Shown here: one piece after another, positions 22,493 to 35,400 of the stretch
Numbering within the stretch: position 1 is the stretch's first letter
Layout of the letters: each line of letters opens with the position of its first letter
Assembly: GCF_026914185.1 (NCBI RefSeq)
Contig: NC_070563.1
Span: forward strand, 3,927,001 to 3,991,000
Length of the DNA: 64,000 nt
From: Puccinia triticina
Taxonomy: Eukaryota > Basidiomycota > Pucciniomycetes > Pucciniales > Pucciniaceae
Direction of reading: 5' to 3'
Position numbers and translations under genes: made by a program
Notes under the pieces: generated by a model
Told to the model about the DNA's origin: nothing
Database searches by the model: none
The model's input: only the letters and a program-made list of their open reading frames with translations

Positions 22493-23094
22493 GGCATGAG
22501 AGCTGACAAGCCTGGGGCCCAACCAACCCCCATTTTTCCTTTTATCCATGATCTCACACCCATTTTTTGCCCAATAGGGACATGAGTGGTGCGGCCTTGT
22601 AGGCTTGCTTCTTGCACGCAGGCAGCCATCCACGAATCAGCTTTTTATCCCCCCAGCTGGCCGCTGGGCATCCTTGCAAAATCACTGCTGAGCTTGGTCC
22701 AACAAATCAAGGTTTTTTTCCAACTTCTGTACATCAAGCATATCAATATAAATATCATGCATTGATCATGAATTGAGAATTGAACTTGTTCAAAAATATG
22801 CATTTTCATTTAATTACAAGCAGAAAATACTGCTTCCATGCACTTACTAAAGATACAGAAGTGTACAATCATTGCCAGAATCTTGGAAGCATGATTTTAA
22901 AAGCTTTGTAACTTCAAGACCGTTCAAGATAAAAGTATATGGCCTATGTAGGTTTGAAGGCCAGATGCAGGGCTTCAATTTGGCACCTGGGCGGCCCATT
23001 TGGCTCACAGGATGCTATGGTGGTGTGGTGTTGAAGTTTGACACCAGCCAAATGGGTTGAGGCGGTCCTCAGCGCTCACGCCAAATTTCCCGGC

Positions 23095-23215
23095 TTACTC
23101 CCAAGTCCTTCCTTCGGAGGCTTGCGCTTCGCGCGAGGGGCGCCAGCCTGCCAACTCAGAAGGAAGGACTGACTAAGTTCGCCTCCGGACCAGAGTGGAG
23201 GATGGTCATTGATCG
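23095..23215. repeat. GC-rich foldback element
   Basis: agtccttcct (23104) pairs with aggaaggact (23161). The loop holds ggcttgcgcttcgcgcgagg hairpins. The right flank aagttcgcctccggacc mirrors the left flank of the block at 22395. Confidence 0.5.
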
Positions 23216-25150
23216 GACTAAGGTTTCTGACCAGCCAAAAAAAAACTTTCATGAAATTACGGACATTGGCCTAACTACATACTGTAAAGCCATACATATC
23301 AGCTTACATGTGCTAAACCCATATGTATGGGTGTATGGCACCTATAAGTCCATAGATATTGCACCTCTGATCAACATTAAGACACGTCCGATCAACATTG
23401 AAGGCCCCCTGAGCAACATTGGAGGCCCCTTGAGCAACATCAGAGCACCTCCAATGGCCCTGAGGTGACCCAGCTGGGCAATTTGGGGCCCTCATGGCAA
23501 ACATGGAGTGTACTACATATGTACACCGTGGTCCCAACCCATCCCAACCCCTTTTCCAACTGATTTTGGCCATTGAAAATTGGGAAAAACAAAAAAACTG
23601 GCCCTAAAATTCCGGACAGGGGTCCCGCGGGGGTATTTCTTGTACATTAGGATGCCTTGTGCAACTGTAGCACTCGTATAATCAAATCAGAGTTCAGTTT
23701 AACGGCTGCTCACCGTTGGTGCTGGCCAATATTCTTGCTCTGAGTGACTGGGGGCTGGGATTTTCCACACACCTGAGTTTATTTCTTGTTGGAGTCGGGC
23801 CTGCATTCATCAGTTTGATGTGTCAGTTTTACGACTCCGCAGAACTCAATCTTTGGACTGCGGAAGTGGTTTGCTTTGCTTACCAGATTCCGCAGCTGAT
23901 TTAGATCCCGGCCTCGTTCTCAATTTATGAGATTGCGGCCGTTCACCTAGGCTTGAATTCTCACATTATCAACCCGTTTTGAGGGGGCTAGAATCTAAAT
24001 TTTGGTCGCAGGAATATTCAAACCTTCATAATTCCTTGCTTCCGTAACATTTGGTGGAACAAATTTGCTTGGGTGACAGCCCTGCTTCTTTGTCAGCCGG
24101 CGTACTCGCGCGGAGGACTGGCTGGACAAGAGACATAGTAATATAACTTATATTACTATAAACTAGTTACAAGGAGGTAGAGAGGGAAATAATGGAAAAG
24201 AAGAAATAAGAGATTATTCGAGTCTTTGGACTTTAGTAATTTTATTTGTGATGTCTTCTAGTCTTAATTAGACTGGTTTAGCTGGTTTAACCTAGCCTCT
24301 CCAGATAAAGAAACTATTGGAGGTTCTATCTCATATACACCAGGGGAGACTTTGACGCACTCTCTAGAGAGTGCCAGAGTCTAATTTTATGTTGTTCTGG
24401 GTCTGATGTGAGTCAGATGTGGATTAGGAAATGATTGATAAATTATTCAGAAGTCAATGGGAAGTGTGTCAGAAGTGATGCAGAATTATCACAGGACCTT
24501 GTACAATGTTGTATAGAACCATCTAATTTTCGAAGTATAACTTAATTACAATCTGTCATGAAATCATAGTTAATCAATGCCCAATTATTACTCATTTATG
24601 GTGAATTTCTGTTGATCAATTTCTCTATGTCAAAGGGGTTCCAACCAACGTAAATGTGACCTGCGGGGGCTTTCATGGCTTTCTGACCAGTTTTTACTTG
24701 TAATGGAGCTGTGAAAGGCGCCTCCAGTGATCTGTCACCCTAATGTACGCGCGTACACAAAGGTGATATTGGCAAAGTGGAAAAAACTCACATGCATGTG
24801 CGTGGAGACATTGGAGAACAAACAAACACAAAAAAAACTCACAAGCTTATATATTTAAGAAGTGTCAGCTGGCTACGTACCACGAGCCATTGTGACAAAC
24901 TTGTAAAAAACATTAATTAGAGACATTATTACTTATAAGTTAATTAGCGCCTAGCGCGCGCAAAGCAGAAATACCTTAAGATCATATGACTTACCTCTTG
25001 CGCACCTCAGCAAACACCTCCTGCACACCACGGCAAATAAGAATAGAGCTCTTACATCATAAAACTGTCACAGTACTGTAGTACCAAGGACACAAGACAA
25101 ACAAGTGACATATAATCAAATCTAATGACAGGCCTCTACACTACCTGTCA

Positions 25151-25489
25151 TTGAAAACCCTAAAAAACCAGTCATACTCCCAAGATCAGATGGAGTATGA
25201 CTTATTTCCAAATAAACATTCTTCCGGCCAAAGCATCCTCTGCAAGAAGAATCTCTCCAAGGGAGCCAATGGGATATTTAAGGAGGTGAGTTCCCCTCCT
25301 TCTTGGCTCCTCAGCTTATCACATCCTCTCAAAAACCTGACCGCCTCGACCGCCAAACTTCTTGATATCTTTTCTTGTCAAGACTCAGCCCAACAGCGCC
25401 TTCAGGATCTCGGCGTCTTAAGCACTCGCACCTCTTCTCCTCTTGCCAAGCACCGCGTCTCTACCGGAAGGACTTATTCAAGTAAGTAG
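25151..25489 (+). CDS. Unrecognised ORF (possible exon)
   Basis: A 112-codon frame containing SKGANGIFKEVSSPPSWLLS and STAKLLDIFSCQDSAQQRL, ending near a GTAAGT at 25483. No family recognised. It may be a 5' exon of the same unit as the frames at 26935 and 27552, separated by the transposon at 25821, but I cannot show a splice path. Confidence 0.3.
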   Translation: MKTLKNQSYSQDQMEYDLFPNKHSSGQSILCKKNLSKGANGIFKEVSSPPSWLLSLSHPLKNLTASTAKLLDIFSCQDSAQQRLQDLGVLSTRTSSPLAKHRVSTGRTYSSK

Positions 25490-25820
25490 AAATCACTTCC
25501 ACTGCCCCGACGCACTCTCCACATCTATCTACCATCTGGGATCACAACCACACCTGCTTCTCAGGCCCCAGTCTTATCTCAGGAGGGGTCCAAAATACCC
25601 CCGCTCCATTGGGCCCCTCCTTTTTATTGCATTTTTTCTTTATTTCTTTGAAATAGAAACCATCCCAATTCCAGACTATCCTTCCGCTTTTTATCCATCA
25701 GCGGGTGTCGCCAGAAGAGATATCCTCTTAGCATCACCTTGCCTGACAACTGGGGGTCTGGCCGGGAACGCATCCTCGACCTTTCTCGGATCCTATCTCT
25801 ATCAACTTCCTCATATAAAA

Positions 25821-26743
25821 GGGGCCGGCTTTATGCACTCCAAATATTTACTACATGCACTCCAAAAAAGGAGTGAACTTGTGTCTACTCCAATAAATGT
25901 TGGAGTGAACAAAGTTTCACTCCAAAAGTGGGTTAAATTGTAGTGTTCAGAAGTTCACTTCAATATATACTTGGAGTAAACCTTTTTTCACTCCAAAAGT
26001 GGGCTAAATTGGAGTGTTCAGAAGTTCACTCCAATATTTATTGGAGTGGAAACTTGTGCACTCCAATCTTGAAACTTGGTATGTTTCAAGATTGGAGTGT
26101 ACTACTGTACACTCCAATAAATACTGGAGTGTACTACTGTACACTCCAATAATTACTGGAGTTTACACCTATTTTAAATGCATGCATGCACTCCAAGCAA
26201 CTCCTCCAGATCAACAAAGTCATACTTTGACCCTTGGAGACCCTGCCTCCCCCCTACATAAAAACTTCCACCAAACTCACATTCCTCTCCTTAAGACTAG
26301 GCCCCAAAGATTCCAGTGAGTCTGAGCCTATTTATCTGCTCTTTTTCAATGGGAATCACTGGCCCCAATTTTTTGGAGTGTCCAGTGGTCCACACTCCAA
26401 AAGAAAACAGGGAGTGGGTTGAACTCCACTCCACAGTTTGAGTGCCTAATTTTATACTTCATTTTTGGGGTGCACAAGTTTTCACTCCAATAAATATTGG
26501 AGTGAACTTCTGAACACTCCAATTTGGCCCACTTTTGGAGTGAACAAAGGTTCACTCCAAATATATGTTAGAGTGAACAAAGGTTCACTCCAAATATATA
26601 TTGGAGTGAACTTCTGAACACTCCAATTTAGGCCACTTTTGGAGTGAACCTTTGCTCACTCCAACATTTATTGGAGTAGACACAAGTTCACTCCTTTTTT
26701 GGAGTGCATGTAGCAAATATTTGGATTGCATAAAGCCGGCCCC
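25821..26743. mobile_element. 923-bp non-autonomous inverted-repeat element with 9-bp TSD
   Basis: The ends GGGGCCGGCTTTATGCA and its complement begin inverted repeats of more than 200 bp built from tcactcc/ggagtga motifs. Both sides are flanked by a perfect 9-bp duplication, catataaaa, at 25812-25820 and 26744-26752. No transposase is present. A 9-bp target duplication and long inverted ends point to a MULE-type or foldback element. The interior is a repeat of the ggagtgaacttctgaacactcc pattern in both orientations. Confidence 0.85.
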
Positions 26744-26934
26744 CATATAAAAACCAAACCAAAAACTCAAAAAAAAAAAAAAAACTCTACTCTATATTTT
26801 TCATCTTTCCATCTTGATCTGTATAAACCCATCAAAAATTCACCTCTCTATCTCTTCTATATCTTTTATCTACTGGCAAAAATTGTACTCATACCAACAC
26901 TCAAATCCCCTTTCATCTTGTCTTTCCACACTTA

Positions 26935-27372
26935 GTGAACTTACAGGAGAACGCGGAGCTGATTGCTTACTACCTTTGTTATCTCGGATTAAGGAAGGAA
27001 GAAGCCAATTGCAACCACGTTCCGACACCTTGGGAGATCTTTACCCAAGAAGAACAGATCCAGCTAGAAGTCTACCACGCTCATATCCACAAGCAAGAAG
27101 ACATAGAAGCCCGCCTCGCGATCAACGCTCTAGTCCAAGAACACAGATCCTATCATAAAGAACAAAGGTGCTTAAGAAAACTCAGAGCCAGTAAGATCGT
27201 TTCCTACATATCTAAAAAAGCATTCAAAAATCAGGATCTAAAAACTCTACCCTCTCTGCATTCTCAGTGGCTTCCGAAACCAAATCCGCTTGAACCATTG
27301 TTGGAGACCTCAACGCTTCAACCAACACGCTTGCGCCCGCTACTGAGATCAACTCCGTTGTTGGTCCTTTAA
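26935..27372 (+). CDS. Unrecognised Lys/Glu/His-rich ORF
   Basis: A 145-codon frame following a pyrimidine-rich tract and tag acceptor at about 26934. It reads ENAELIAYYLCYLGLRKEE, then PWEIFTQEEQIQLEVYHAHI, and is predicted to be mostly helical. It may be an internal exon. No family recognised. It could be a lineage-specific gene or a retroelement gag-like ORF. Confidence 0.4.
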   Translation: MNLQENAELIAYYLCYLGLRKEEANCNHVPTPWEIFTQEEQIQLEVYHAHIHKQEDIEARLAINALVQEHRSYHKEQRCLRKLRASKIVSYISKKAFKNQDLKTLPSLHSQWLPKPNPLEPLLETSTLQPTRLRPLLRSTPLLVL

Positions 27373-27551
27373 CCAAAAAGCCTACTGAGACTACCAACAG
27401 TAAGCCGTTCTACCCTAAATCAACCCACTAGATATCTTACCCTGCTCAAAAATGGCCGTCCCTACTAGGTCCAACAAGCCCAAGCTCCACGGACTCCTCC
27501 CCGACCCAACTCAAGCTAGAGGAAAGACAGCTCCAAGAACGGATTGAGAAG

Positions 27552-28016
27552 ATGAAGTTCACGACCTTAATCCGCAAGGAAGGTGCAGCTCCGATCCAGG
27601 AGAAGGATGCTTCGAAGGAGATGGCAATGGATTTAGACCCAGCCCCCTCCGCATCCTCGGCGGCTACCCCAGCATGCCCTATCATCCCCGCTATCTCAGC
27701 ACGCCCCAGCACGCCCAAAATATCTGAGCACTCAGAGAAGGAACAGACCAAACTCCGAGTCAAAAAGCACGTGGATATCTGGAAGGAATGTCTCAAGGAG
27801 GCATTACTCGGGGCGACGCCGAACCTCCGAAGCCTCTTAACCAAAGCCCAAGAGAGCCAGAAGGCCCTCCAGAAACTGATCCCAAACGACGAAATCAAAG
27901 GCTTTGTCAAGGGATGGAATCCATGGACCGAGAAGAAGAAGTTCTTTCCGGCTCCACCCAAGACCAACAAAGGCAAGCGCCGCAGCTTGACTTCAAAGTC
28001 ATTTCATAAGAAATAA
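27552..28016 (+). CDS. Unrecognised basic ORF
   Basis: About 154 codons reading MKFTTLIRKEGAAPIQEK, an Ala/Ser/Pro linker, then KHVDIWKECLKEALLGATP and FVKGWNPWTEKKKFFP, with a basic C-terminus (KTNKGKRRSLTSKS). The same frame is open upstream through EERQLQERIEKM (about 27500), so the true start may be earlier. No family recognised. The basic tail would suit a nucleic-acid-binding or gag-like product. Confidence 0.4.
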   Translation: MKFTTLIRKEGAAPIQEKDASKEMAMDLDPAPSASSAATPACPIIPAISARPSTPKISEHSEKEQTKLRVKKHVDIWKECLKEALLGATPNLRSLLTKAQESQKALQKLIPNDEIKGFVKGWNPWTEKKKFFPAPPKTNKGKRRSLTSKSFHKK

Positions 28017-29371
28017 AGCTGTAGATAAACTTGATATGTGAGCTTGGAAAAGAGAAACTCTTTGGCAAAATTCCTGATTCATCTATTCTTTAAAATGAAT
28101 TTCAATCTGAACACAAAGATTTGGTAGTAAATTTGAAAACGTTTTGATGTATTAAATATTTAACAATGAATTTTTGGTGTGTTTTCTCTAAAATTGAATT
28201 CCTCTCTAACAGTTCTTTTAGATTGAATATTCATTACTCTCTGTGACAGTTTTCCAGTACACCTTCATTTCCCAGGTTGGGTCTGCTTGACATGATGAGT
28301 GGACAATCTTGGGTATCAATTTCAATCTGAACATGTTATTCTTACTCAAATTTCTGTGGCTCTCTGGGCTAATTTTATATTGAATCATCATATTCTAGAT
28401 TGGCTCCCTTTGATTGTTTCAGGAATGATGTGGGGAGTAGTGTTTTGAAATATTTGCTATTAATTGAATGTGCATCATTTTCCATGCTTGTTGTCCCACC
28501 TGCAGATGCTATATTGGTTCTGCTTGACATGTTGTTTCAATGGCCCGCAAGCAATCAGCTCTGCTAGAATTCCAAGAGCCTCAGATGGTGTTTTCTTTGG
28601 CCAAAACCCAAACCTTGAGAAATTCAACATGTGAAGGAGCCTACCTAAAACAAGAGCAAACATTACAAGGTTTCTCAGGAGCTTGGTAGCAAGAACAATT
28701 GTAAAAGATACAAGCGGAAATCTTACCATCAGGTTTCAACTAGCAGACATTCTTTATTCCTCAAAGGAATTCAAGAAGAATAAAAGATCAGCTTGGTTAA
28801 CAGGTTATCCCCATGATTTTTTTTTGGTTGCAAGTTGGTTGTCTGATTCTTCAAGGTTAGCTTTTACATGAACAGATTGTAGCAAAAAATCACAAGGCTG
28901 AGATACAATTAGGCAACACTTATCAAGGATGAAAATATGGTTACTGAAAATGTGACACAAAAATGCATGGAAACAAACAACCTGTGATTCATAGTCAAAA
29001 GCAACATCCCAGAAGTGATCTAGTTCACCATTTCTGAGATTTTCAATGGTTGAATCAACATATAGCAAGATGTGTCTCTGGAAAACTATAAGAAGAAGAA
29101 TCGTATTTACGCCTCAAGTCATTATGTTCACTTGGATTTAAGGAAAGAATTTCTACAAGACTCAAAAATCTGGTTGTCATTGATTTATATGTTGGGTAGA
29201 AGAGGGAGTTGACATGCAAGTTGATTGCAAATTTGAATTTTTACTTCAAGTTTGTTGGGCGGAATGGAGTCTTTGAATGGTGCTGATGTTTAAAGATAGT
29301 ATCTTTTTTTATCTGGCTGGTAGTGGCTGAGCCTGTGTTTAAATTGAAGCAGACCGTTTCAAAATTTCATA
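28017..29371. other. AT-rich non-coding region
   Basis: No supported coding region or repeat structure was recognised. The only open frames are short and lack codon structure. Confidence 0.5.
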
Positions 29372-30881
29372 GGCCCCGTTTGGACGACTGGTGTGATATT
29401 ATAAATTGCATAATAAAATACATAACACCCAAAATGAATTTTGGGTGTCATAACCGCCAACAAATTTATCATTTGCCTGTTTGGCGCATCCACTCCAGAA
29501 CACCTCTGGAGTCCACTTATTACAGGTCTGTTTGGCAAACCCAACCAGACCAGTTTCATAATACCCACAACCAACCCTCTGGATGGCCTGTTCAACAGGT
29601 CATTCAAAGGAGTACATGAATGTGTACCCTCTTGATGACCAGTCAACCGGTCATTGAAGAGAACACAAAAACCTCTGGATGGTCGTTTGGACAGGCCATC
29701 CAGAGGACTTCACCTCTCGATGATCGGACAACCGGTCATTGAAGAGGACTTCGCACCTCTTGATGACCGGACCAGTCATTGAGAGGGACTCTACACCCTC
29801 TCAATGACTGCTCAACTGGTCATTGAGAGGGACTCTACACCCTCTCAATGACTGGTTGAACGGTCATCAAGAGGGACTCAACACCCTCTCGATGACAGGA
29901 CCAGGCATCGAGAGGGACTCTACACCCTCTAAATGACTGGTTGAACGGTCATTGAGAGGGATTCAACACCCTCTCAATGACTGGTCCGTTCATTGAGAGG
30001 GACTCTACACCTCTTAATGTCCGGTCAACCAGCCATCAAGAGGCCTTAGATTCCTTTTAGATTTCTGGTTGACCGGTCATCGAGAGGGACTCCACACCTC
30101 TCAATAACTGGTCCGGTCATCAAGAGGTGAAGTCCTCTTTGATGTCCGGTCAACCATTCATCAAGAGGTTACCCCACCTCTTGATGACTAGCTGACCGGA
30201 CATTGAGAGGTGTAGAGTCCCTCTCGATGGTGTCATTGAGAGGGTGTTGAGTCCCTCTCGATGACCGGTCAACCAGTCATCAAGAGGGTGTAGAGTCCCT
30301 CTCGATGACTGGTCTGGTCATTGAGAGGTGCGAGGTCCTCTTCGATGACCGGTTGACCAGTCATTGAGAGGGTGTAGAGTCCCTCTCGATGACTGGTCCG
30401 GTCATTGAGAGGGTGTAGAGTCCCTCTCGATGACTGGTCCGGTCATTGGTACAAAGTCCTCTTTGATGACCGGTTGACCAGTCATTCATGAGAGGGTAGA
30501 GTCCCTCTTGATGACTGGTCCGGTCATCAAGAGGTGCGAAGTCCTCTTCAATGACCGGTTGTCCGATCATCAAGAGGTGAAGTCCTCTGGATGGCCTGTC
30601 CAAACGGCCATCCAGAGGTTGTTGTGTTGTCTTCGATGACCGGTTGACCGGTCATCGAGAGTTTGTGTAGTACGGGCCATGGGCACATATCACCCAGAAA
30701 TACAGGTCAGGACCTATATTTCTGGAATGGCAGGGGATATAAATTTTCTGTGATACAGCGTAATGAATGTTACAATATCACTGGCTGTCCCAAACACATA
30801 TAAATTTGGTGTTATACCCCGAGCACCCCCGGTGATAAGTCGCACAATTTATAACTGAATTTGGGGTGTCCAAACGGGGCC
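29372..30881. mobile_element. 1.5-kb inverted-repeat element filled with hairpin minisatellite
   Basis: The outer ends are GGCCCCGTTTGGAC at 29372 and its exact complement ending at 30881. Subterminal sequences are also partly inverted (ataaattgcataat against acaatttataac; aattttgggtgtc against atttggggtgtcc). The trinucleotide ata lies on both sides, a possible 3-bp target duplication, which would suit PIF/Harbinger-like elements. The interior from about 29640 to 30660 is an array of 41-bp units. No transposase is present, so it is non-autonomous. Confidence 0.75.
29640..30660. repeat. 41-bp hairpin minisatellite
   Basis: Units such as gagagggtgtagagtccctc recur at 41-bp spacing (for example 30361 and 30402) with orientation changes along the array. 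Each unit contains inverted gagaggg/ccctctc arms plus the gatgaccggtc core, so single strands would fold into serial hairpins. Confidence 0.8.
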
Positions 30882-31959
30882 ATAGTTAAGTTCCATTTGA
30901 GAATGATGGATGCATGCATTGGCAATCCCCAATTCAGTCCATTTGAGATGATCAGGGATGTGAGATCTCTCTTCTAATTTATTGGCAGAAATGGGCTTTG
31001 GGTATGAGGTGGAGTGGCTCTACCATTTGCTGGTTGATTCTTGAAATGGCAACATATAACATTTACACCCTTGGAAGTGGGTGGTGTAGCCACCTTGGAA
31101 TATAGTTGCAAATTCTTTTTGTGTGCCGTAACTGGCTCCCTGAAGCAAATTTTCCAAATTTTCTTTTTTTGGTGGGGATTTAAGGGCAAGCCATGCACAA
31201 GTGGATTGAGGCATGTTGAATCACCCTGAATTCCAACTTCCACTGCACATGGATCTTTCAGAAAAAAAATATGGATTGATTCAATTCAGAATGAGGATTA
31301 ACAATTTTCAAGATACTCAAGGCATGAATTCTGAATCCGCGAGTTGTTGTGTAGTGAATTAGATGCCAAGTTTATAAAAAAACTGTCTTTTCAGAAGGAT
31401 CACATTTTTTTCACATTTTTTCTGGTTTACTGCACCATTTTCTTCTCCCTGATTCAACAAATATCCAAGTTTATTGAATCCACACAATCATGGAGCTCAA
31501 GATCATGGTTTTGGCCTATTTTTTTTTCTCAAAAAACTGTTGAATTTACTCCCCAAACACTCCGGAGAGCACCTTGGAATCACCCTCCAGCCCGTGCCGC
31601 AGCAACACGCAAAAAAGGGTGGGTTGAAATGAATTTCAAGGAGGGCCTAATCAAGTGATTAGGGCAGCTCCAGGGAGGGGGTAGGACGAAACCGGATCCC
31701 CTGGGGGAAACACACCTCCTCCTCCCTCCTTAAATAGACGTTGGGTTGCCACCCAACTCTGAACCAAGGCAATACATACCTGTTTGTCACCCGCGGCCAC
31801 CGCCACCGCCCACGCCTTGCTGTCGATAACAACGGGCTCCCACGCAACCTTTCCGGATCAAACTTGTCCGTCTCCGGACCCTTCCCCTTGCCTCGTTGGT
31901 TCACAACCAACGCCACGGCAATACTACCACCAAGCAGCAATAGAGATTTCATCAGGTAC
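30882..31959. other. No gene recognised
   Basis: AT-rich sequence with poly-T and poly-A runs. It becomes GC-rich after about 31,680 on approach to the composite repeat. Nothing coding is supported. Confidence 0.45.
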
Positions 31960-32153
31960 CTCTTTGCGGGTACCTTGTGTCTGTGGGGGGTACCTGTTGG
32001 CGGCTAGCAGGTACCCGCCGGCGGGTGCGGGTGTCTGGCCTGATGAGCTGCTACCCCCCCACTACCCGTCTACCTCGCCAAGTGGAATCCCTCATGGCGA
32101 GCGGTATACAAACAACCCCTCGCCAAGAGGGATTCCACTCGGTGAGCTGGTAT

Positions 32154-32398
32154 ACACACCGGGACAAGTGGGTCGCCCACCGATTGTCCTCCCTGGCGCC
32201 CGGCTGCCTCTGCAAGAGATTTACGCCTGCATGTTGTGATTTTGCCACATGTAGGCTGGGCGTCGCCACCCACCGTTCATATGTCGTACAGGTCAGGCGC
32301 CCCCCATACGACCATTGGACGACACCTATGACTTGCGATGCAGAGGCGTGTGGCAAAATCACAACGGGCGCACGCCCGCTGAGGTTGTTTGCATGATG
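32154..32398. repeat. 245-bp dispersed repeat, copy A
   Basis: Near-identical to 55145-55392: acacaccgggacaagtgggt, then gcctgcatgttgtgattttgc, gggcgtcgccacccaccg and a ggttgtttg end. The sequence contains inverted ttttgccaca and tgtggcaaaa arms. Confidence 0.9.
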
Positions 32399-32416
32399 TC
32401 GGCCCTGTCCGCCTGA

Positions 32417-35400
32417 CACTACCAAGATGGATGAATTTGCGATGTCGTATATTGATCAATATAGCGTATATTGATCAATTTATATTGATCAATTTTTTTT
32501 TATTATTCTTCTTGATACCTTTGTCTGTTTTCCATGTCTCCTTAATACCATTCTATAATCTCTCTCCTTCCCTTTGCGTTAGCTTCAAGCCACAGGAATT
32601 TTTTTTTTTGCCTGATAACATTCATAAATTTCTACATACACCATTCAATATTTCTTCCTGAAAAAAAGACATTGCAAGTTTTAGGATTAATCCAGGGTGG
32701 CTGAGGGGTCTCAATTTTTTTTTCTTTTTTTTTTACTTCAACAATTGATCTGTTATCAGAAGTCTGCAAATTGACTTTTTTTTCAAAAAAGGAAAAACAT
32801 TGACCCCTGACCTCTCTCATGATACCATCCTGCACACATTTTTAATTTGGTTGGTTGAACTTGCTCAAGATATTGCATATCATACTTGAAGTGCTACATG
32901 CATAGGAGGCCTTTTTGAAATTAGTTTACCATGGTTTAGCATATTTTTGTCAGGTTCTTTTTTTTATCTACTTTTGTTATCAACCACAGATTAATGAGGA
33001 ATATTTCCACATGAGATTTTGTTGGACGATTTTTCTGAATATAAAACCCAGAAATAATGTTTTTGGGGTCACATCCATTATGCAGCAGCTGCAATCTGAT
33101 CAGTTGCCAAATCTCACTACTTTGTTAGTTTCTTGGTATTTCTGCAACTATATCTCAAAACAGCCTGGGAATTTTTCCATGAAATTGGTACCAAAATTTT
33201 TAAAAGCCCCCATAAATTCATGGTGTAACTTGAATGACCACAAAATCCCCAAATGTAGCTGCTACAATCTGATCAGTGGCCAAATATCACTAATTTGGTA
33301 GTTTCTTGGTGTTTCTGCCACTATATCTCAGGCCAGCATGGGAGTTCTTCCATGATATTGGTACTGATATTGATCATTTTGAAACCAATATTATGGAAGA
33401 ACTCCCATGCTGGCCTGAGATATAGTGGCAGAAACACCAAGAAACTACCGAATTAGTGATATTTGGCAACTGACCACATTGTGGCTGCTACATTTGGGGG
33501 TTTTGTGGTCATCCAAGGTACACAATGAATCTTCAGCGCCATTTGATAATTTTGGTACCAATATCATGGAAGAACTCCCATTCTGGCCTGAGATATAGTG
33601 GCAGAAACACCAAGAAACTACCAAATTAGTGATATTTGGCAACTGATCACATGGTGGCTGCTACATTTGGGGGTTTTGTAGTCATCCAAGGTACTCAATG
33701 AATCTTTGAGGGAATATGATCATTTTGGTACCAGTATCATGGAAGAACTCCCACGCTGTGCTGAGATATAGTGGCAGAAACATCAAGAAACTACCAAATT
33801 AGTGATATTTGGCAACTGATCACATTGTGGCTGCTACATTTGGGGGTTTTGTGGTCATCCAAGGGACCCAATGAATGCTTGAGGGCATGTGAACATTTTG
33901 GTACGAATATCATGGAAGAATTCCTATGCTGCGCTGAGATATAGTGGCAGAAACACCAAGAAACTACCAAATTAGTGATATTTGGCAACTGATCACATTG
34001 TGGCTGCTACATTTGGGGTTTTTGTGGTCATCCAAGGTAGACAATGAATCTTCAGGGCCATTTGATCATTTTGGTACCAACATCATGGAAGAACTCCTAT
34101 GCTGCGCTGAGATATAGGGGCAGAAACACCAAGAAACTACCAAATTAGTGATATTTGGCAACTGATCACATTGTGGCTTCCACATTTGGGGGTTTTGTGG
34201 TCATCCAAGGTACTCAATGAACCTTTGAGGGAATTTGATCATTTTGGTACCAGTATCATGGAAGAACTCCCACGCTGTGCTGAGATATAGTGGCAGAAAC
34301 ATCAAGAAACTACCAAATTAGTGATATTTGGCAACTGATCACATTGTGGCTGCTACATTTGGGGGTTTTGTGGTCATCCAAGGTACCCAATGAATGCTTG
34401 AGGAAATGTGAACATTTTGGTACAAATATCATGGAAGAACTCCCAGGCTGTGCTGAGATATAGTGGCAGAAACATCAAGAAACTACCAAATTAGTGATAT
34501 TCGTCAACTGATCACATTGTGGCTGCTACATTTGGGGGTTTTGTGGTCATCCAAGGTACTCAATGAATTTTTGAGGGCATGTGATCATTTTGGTACCAAT
34601 ATCATGGAAGAACTCCTATGCTGCGCTGAGATATAGGGGCAGAAACACCAAGAAACTACCAAATTAGTGATATTTGGCAACTGATCACATTGTGGCTGCT
34701 ACATTTGGGGGTTTTGTGGTCATCCAAGGTACTCAATGAATCTTTGAGGGCATTTGATCATTTTGGTACCAGTATCATGAAAGAACTCCCACGCTGTGCT
34801 GAGATATAGTAGCAGAAACATCAAGAAACTACCAAATTAGTGATATTTGGCAACTGATCACATTGTGGCTGCTACATTTGGGGTTTTTGTGGTCATCCAA
34901 GGTACACAATGAATCTTCAGGGCCATTTGATCATTTTGGTACCAATATCATGGAATAACTCCCATTCTGGCCTGAGATATAGTGGCAGAAACACCAAGAA
35001 ACTACCAAATTAGTGATATTTGGCAACTGATCACATTGTGGCTGCTACATTTGGGGGTTTTGTGGTCATCCAAGGTACTCAATGAATCTTTGAGGGAATT
35101 CGATCATTTTGGTACCAGTATCATGGAAGAACTCCCACGCTGTGCTGAGATATAGTGGCAGAAACATCAAGAAACTACCAAATTAGTGATATTTGGCAAC
35201 TGATCACATTGTGGCTGCTACATTTGGGGGTTTTGTGGTCATTCAAGGTACACAATAAATCATCAGGTGCATGTGATCATTTTGGTACAAATATCATGGA
35301 AGAACTCCCATGCTGGCCTGAGTTATAGTGGCAGAAACACCAAGAAACTACCAAATTAGTGATATTTGGCAACTGATCACATTGTGGCTGCTACATTTGG

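Larger units (their letters stand above)
21874..25150. other. Gene-poor region downstream of the UBP2-type gene
   Basis: No coding region supported. It contains the T-rich 3' region of the deubiquitinase gene and foldback blocks at 22395-22492 and 23095-23215. A stretch around 24035-24060 (taacatttggtggaac) looks like an LTR end followed by a primer site but has no matching partner. There is also a palindrome agtaatataacttatattac near 24137 and a 36-bp gtcac/gtacgc palindrome at 24733-24768. Confidence 0.45.

Noticed and set aside
24035..24060. Possible solo LTR ending in cgtaaca followed by a tttggtggaac primer site
   Set aside because: No matching LTR start or target duplication could be found upstream, so it was not listed as an element.
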